Source: Saprospiraceae bacterium (GTDB lineage Bacteria > Bacteroidota > Bacteroidia > Chitinophagales > Saprospiraceae). From it: 64,000 bases of DNA. The notes below the pieces were generated by a model that was not told the origin of the DNA, made no database searches, and was given only the letters and a program-made list of their open reading frames with translations. Numbering within the stretch: the first letter of the stretch is position 1; every line of letters starts with the position of its first letter. Location: assembly GCA_022844565.1 (NCBI GenBank), contig JALHLK010000014.1, positions 37,327 through 101,326 on the forward strand, given 5' to 3'. Made by a program: the position numbers and the translations under genes. Shown here piece by piece: positions 62,791 to 64,000 of the stretch.

Positions 62791-63804
62791 ATGAATTTAA
62801 AACAACTTGCAAAAGAACTAAATCTTTCTATTAGTACGGTATCTAAAGCTTTAGATGACAGCCATGAAATAAGTGAAAAAACAAAATCTAAAGTTTTAGA
62901 AGCAGCTTCAAAACATAACTATACACCCAATCCTTATGCAAGTGGCTTAAGAAAAAAAAGAAGTAATACTATAGGTGTCATTATCCCAGAAGTAGCCGAT
63001 AATTTCTTTTCATTGGCCATTAATGGTATTCAATCTATAGCTGAGAATAAAGGCTACCATCTCTTGATTTATCTTTCACATGACAAATATGAAAACGAGC
63101 GAAGAATAGTAGAAGATTGCGCTAATGGTAGAGTTGATGGTGTACTTATCTCTATTTCTGCTGAAACAATAAGTGCAGAACATTTACTTAGGCTGCAAAA
63201 AGAGAATGTTCCATTGGTTTTCTTCGACAGAGCGTTAGATGATTTTGAGGCTGCAAAAGTACTGACCAATGACTTTGAGTCGGGATATTTATCTGCTAAA
63301 CACTTAATAGAAAACGGGTGTAAAAGGCCCATGTTTTTATCTTTTTCTGAGTGCCTAACCATGTGTGAAAATCGTGCTAATGGATTTTTAGCAGCTCTTG
63401 ACGACTTTAAGATTAGTTCGAATGAGATCGTTCCAATCATGTATTGTTCGCGAAAAGAAGAAGAAAGTTATAAACAAATTCAAGACTTATGTAACTCAAA
63501 TGATAGGCCAGACGGTATTGTTGCTTCTGTAGAAAAACTGGCTATGCAGCTATATCTGGTCTGCCAGGATTCTGCTGTTAGCATACCTAATGATTTAAAA
63601 GTTGTTGCTTTCTCTACAGTAGAAATTGCCCCAATTCTTAACCCTTCTTTGACTACAATTACTCAATCTGCCTTTGAAATGGGGAGAGTTGCCGCTGAAA
63701 ATCTATTTAAAGGGATAGAATCGAAAAATTTTAATTTAAATCAACAAGTGGTAGTTATCCCTTCGAAACTAATAAAAAGACAGTCAACATCTAGGTATAA
63801 ATAA
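62791..63804 (+). CDS. LacI-family transcriptional regulator
   Basis: A 337-residue regulator. The N-terminal helix-turn-helix is MNLKQLAKELNLSISTVSKALDDSHEISEKTKSKVLEAASKHNYTPN, followed by the hinge helix ASGLRKKRSN. The ligand-binding domain (TIGVIIPEVADNFFSLAINGIQSIAENKGYHLLI, then RVDGVLISIS, VPLVFFDRALDD, RPDGIVASVEKLAMQLYLVCQ) is complete to TTITQSAFEMGRVAAENLFKGI. It is divergent from the MIOX operon, with a LacI-type palindrome in between. The inferred effector is inositol, a uronate or a derivative. Confidence 0.94.
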   Translation: MNLKQLAKELNLSISTVSKALDDSHEISEKTKSKVLEAASKHNYTPNPYASGLRKKRSNTIGVIIPEVADNFFSLAINGIQSIAENKGYHLLIYLSHDKYENERRIVEDCANGRVDGVLISISAETISAEHLLRLQKENVPLVFFDRALDDFEAAKVLTNDFESGYLSAKHLIENGCKRPMFLSFSECLTMCENRANGFLAALDDFKISSNEIVPIMYCSRKEEESYKQIQDLCNSNDRPDGIVASVEKLAMQLYLVCQDSAVSIPNDLKVVAFSTVEIAPILNPSLTTITQSAFEMGRVAAENLFKGIESKNFNLNQQVVVIPSKLIKRQSTSRYK

Positions 63805-63815
63805 TTTTGGATTTC

Positions 63816-63898
63816 TGTAAAACGATTTACACTGTCAACTCGTCAATTTCTTTTGTAAATCTTCTAAGTTTACACCTTTTGTCTCTTGAGTTTGACAG
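63816..63898. promoter_or_regulatory. Cluster of inverted repeats downstream of the LacI gene
   Basis: TGTAAAACGATTTACA at 63816-63831 is palindromic except next to its CG centre, like a LacI-type site. TGTAAA (63854-63859) and TTTACA (63869-63874) frame another partial dyad. CTGTCAACTC (63832-63841) pairs with GAGTTTGACAG (63888-63898) with a one-base bulge. They may be operators of a gene beyond the right edge, or a terminator structure after lacI. Confidence 0.45.
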
Positions 63899-64000
63899 CT
63901 AATCGACGTAAGTAGTTGCTAATCAATAATAGCATATTTGATTTGGCTCACTACAAATCGATAATTACTCTTATTAACTCATTTTAAATTTTTAAATCTG

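Noticed and set aside
1..64000. tRNA and rRNA genes
   Set aside because: No convincing T-arm plus acceptor-stem combination or rRNA sequence was found on either strand by eye; a covariance scan would be needed to be certain.

Overview
The window looks like chromosomal DNA of an aerobic member of the Bacteroidota. The evidence is a SusC/SusD pair, a full SUF iron-sulphur operon, many Bacteroidota-type -7/-33 promoters (TTG, about 20 nt, TAnnTTTG), very few Shine-Dalgarno sequences, low G+C, and many SpII lipoproteins and outer-membrane barrels. The gene content would fit a Saprospiria- or Chitinophagia-like lineage, but that placement is inference. I see no rRNA, tRNA, CRISPR array, complete insertion sequence or prophage.

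Layout: 1-1709 carries small stress and redox genes on the minus strand (FMN reductase fragment, pterin dehydratase, DUF6496, DUF2383, PNPOx-like). 1864-2395 is a non-coding array of degenerate hairpin repeats. 2449-11801 holds an M14 peptidase, a PadR regulator, a YgjP-like peptidase with serC, an outer-membrane barrel, an OmpA lipoprotein, a GntR-type regulator and proC. 12036-21492 holds ileS, thrA, a sugar-phosphate-isomerase-like gene and an S9 peptidase. 21590-29140 holds an isolated phytoene/squalene synthase, a GT4 glycosyltransferase, a Crp-family regulator with a YgaP-like membrane protein, and a helicase-DUF2157-GDYXXLXY operon. 29505-36116 is the SUF operon (sufB, C, D, S, E, a SufT-like gene, an Rrf2 regulator, DoxX) with a palindromic operator candidate upstream. 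36369-47034 holds a serine hydrolase, a GlxA-type regulator, a five-gene operon of mostly uncharacterised proteins, and small lipoproteins with a TonB-receptor-like barrel. 47186-53663 holds a CBS protein, an IscS-type desulfurase, a MazEF module bounded by inverted-repeat elements, a GH13_18 glycoside phosphorylase and parE. 54438-55007 is a PepSY protein.

The most interesting unit is at 55034-62566. It is one apparent minus-strand operon that starts with myo-inositol oxygenase (MIOX) and continues through SusC, SusD and a Tat-exported lyase-like protein. A divergent LacI regulator sits beside it, with a LacI-type palindrome between them. It reads like a small uptake locus for an inositol-containing or uronate-containing compound, with ring opening of myo-inositol to glucuronate as its first encoded step. 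I know of no described locus with this architecture.

The longer intergenic gaps hold several families of structured repeats: ABAB hairpin repeats; two MITE-like elements with related terminal inverted repeats and 9-10 bp flanking duplications; twin elements at 53720-54347; and REP-like hairpins at 18179 and 29188.
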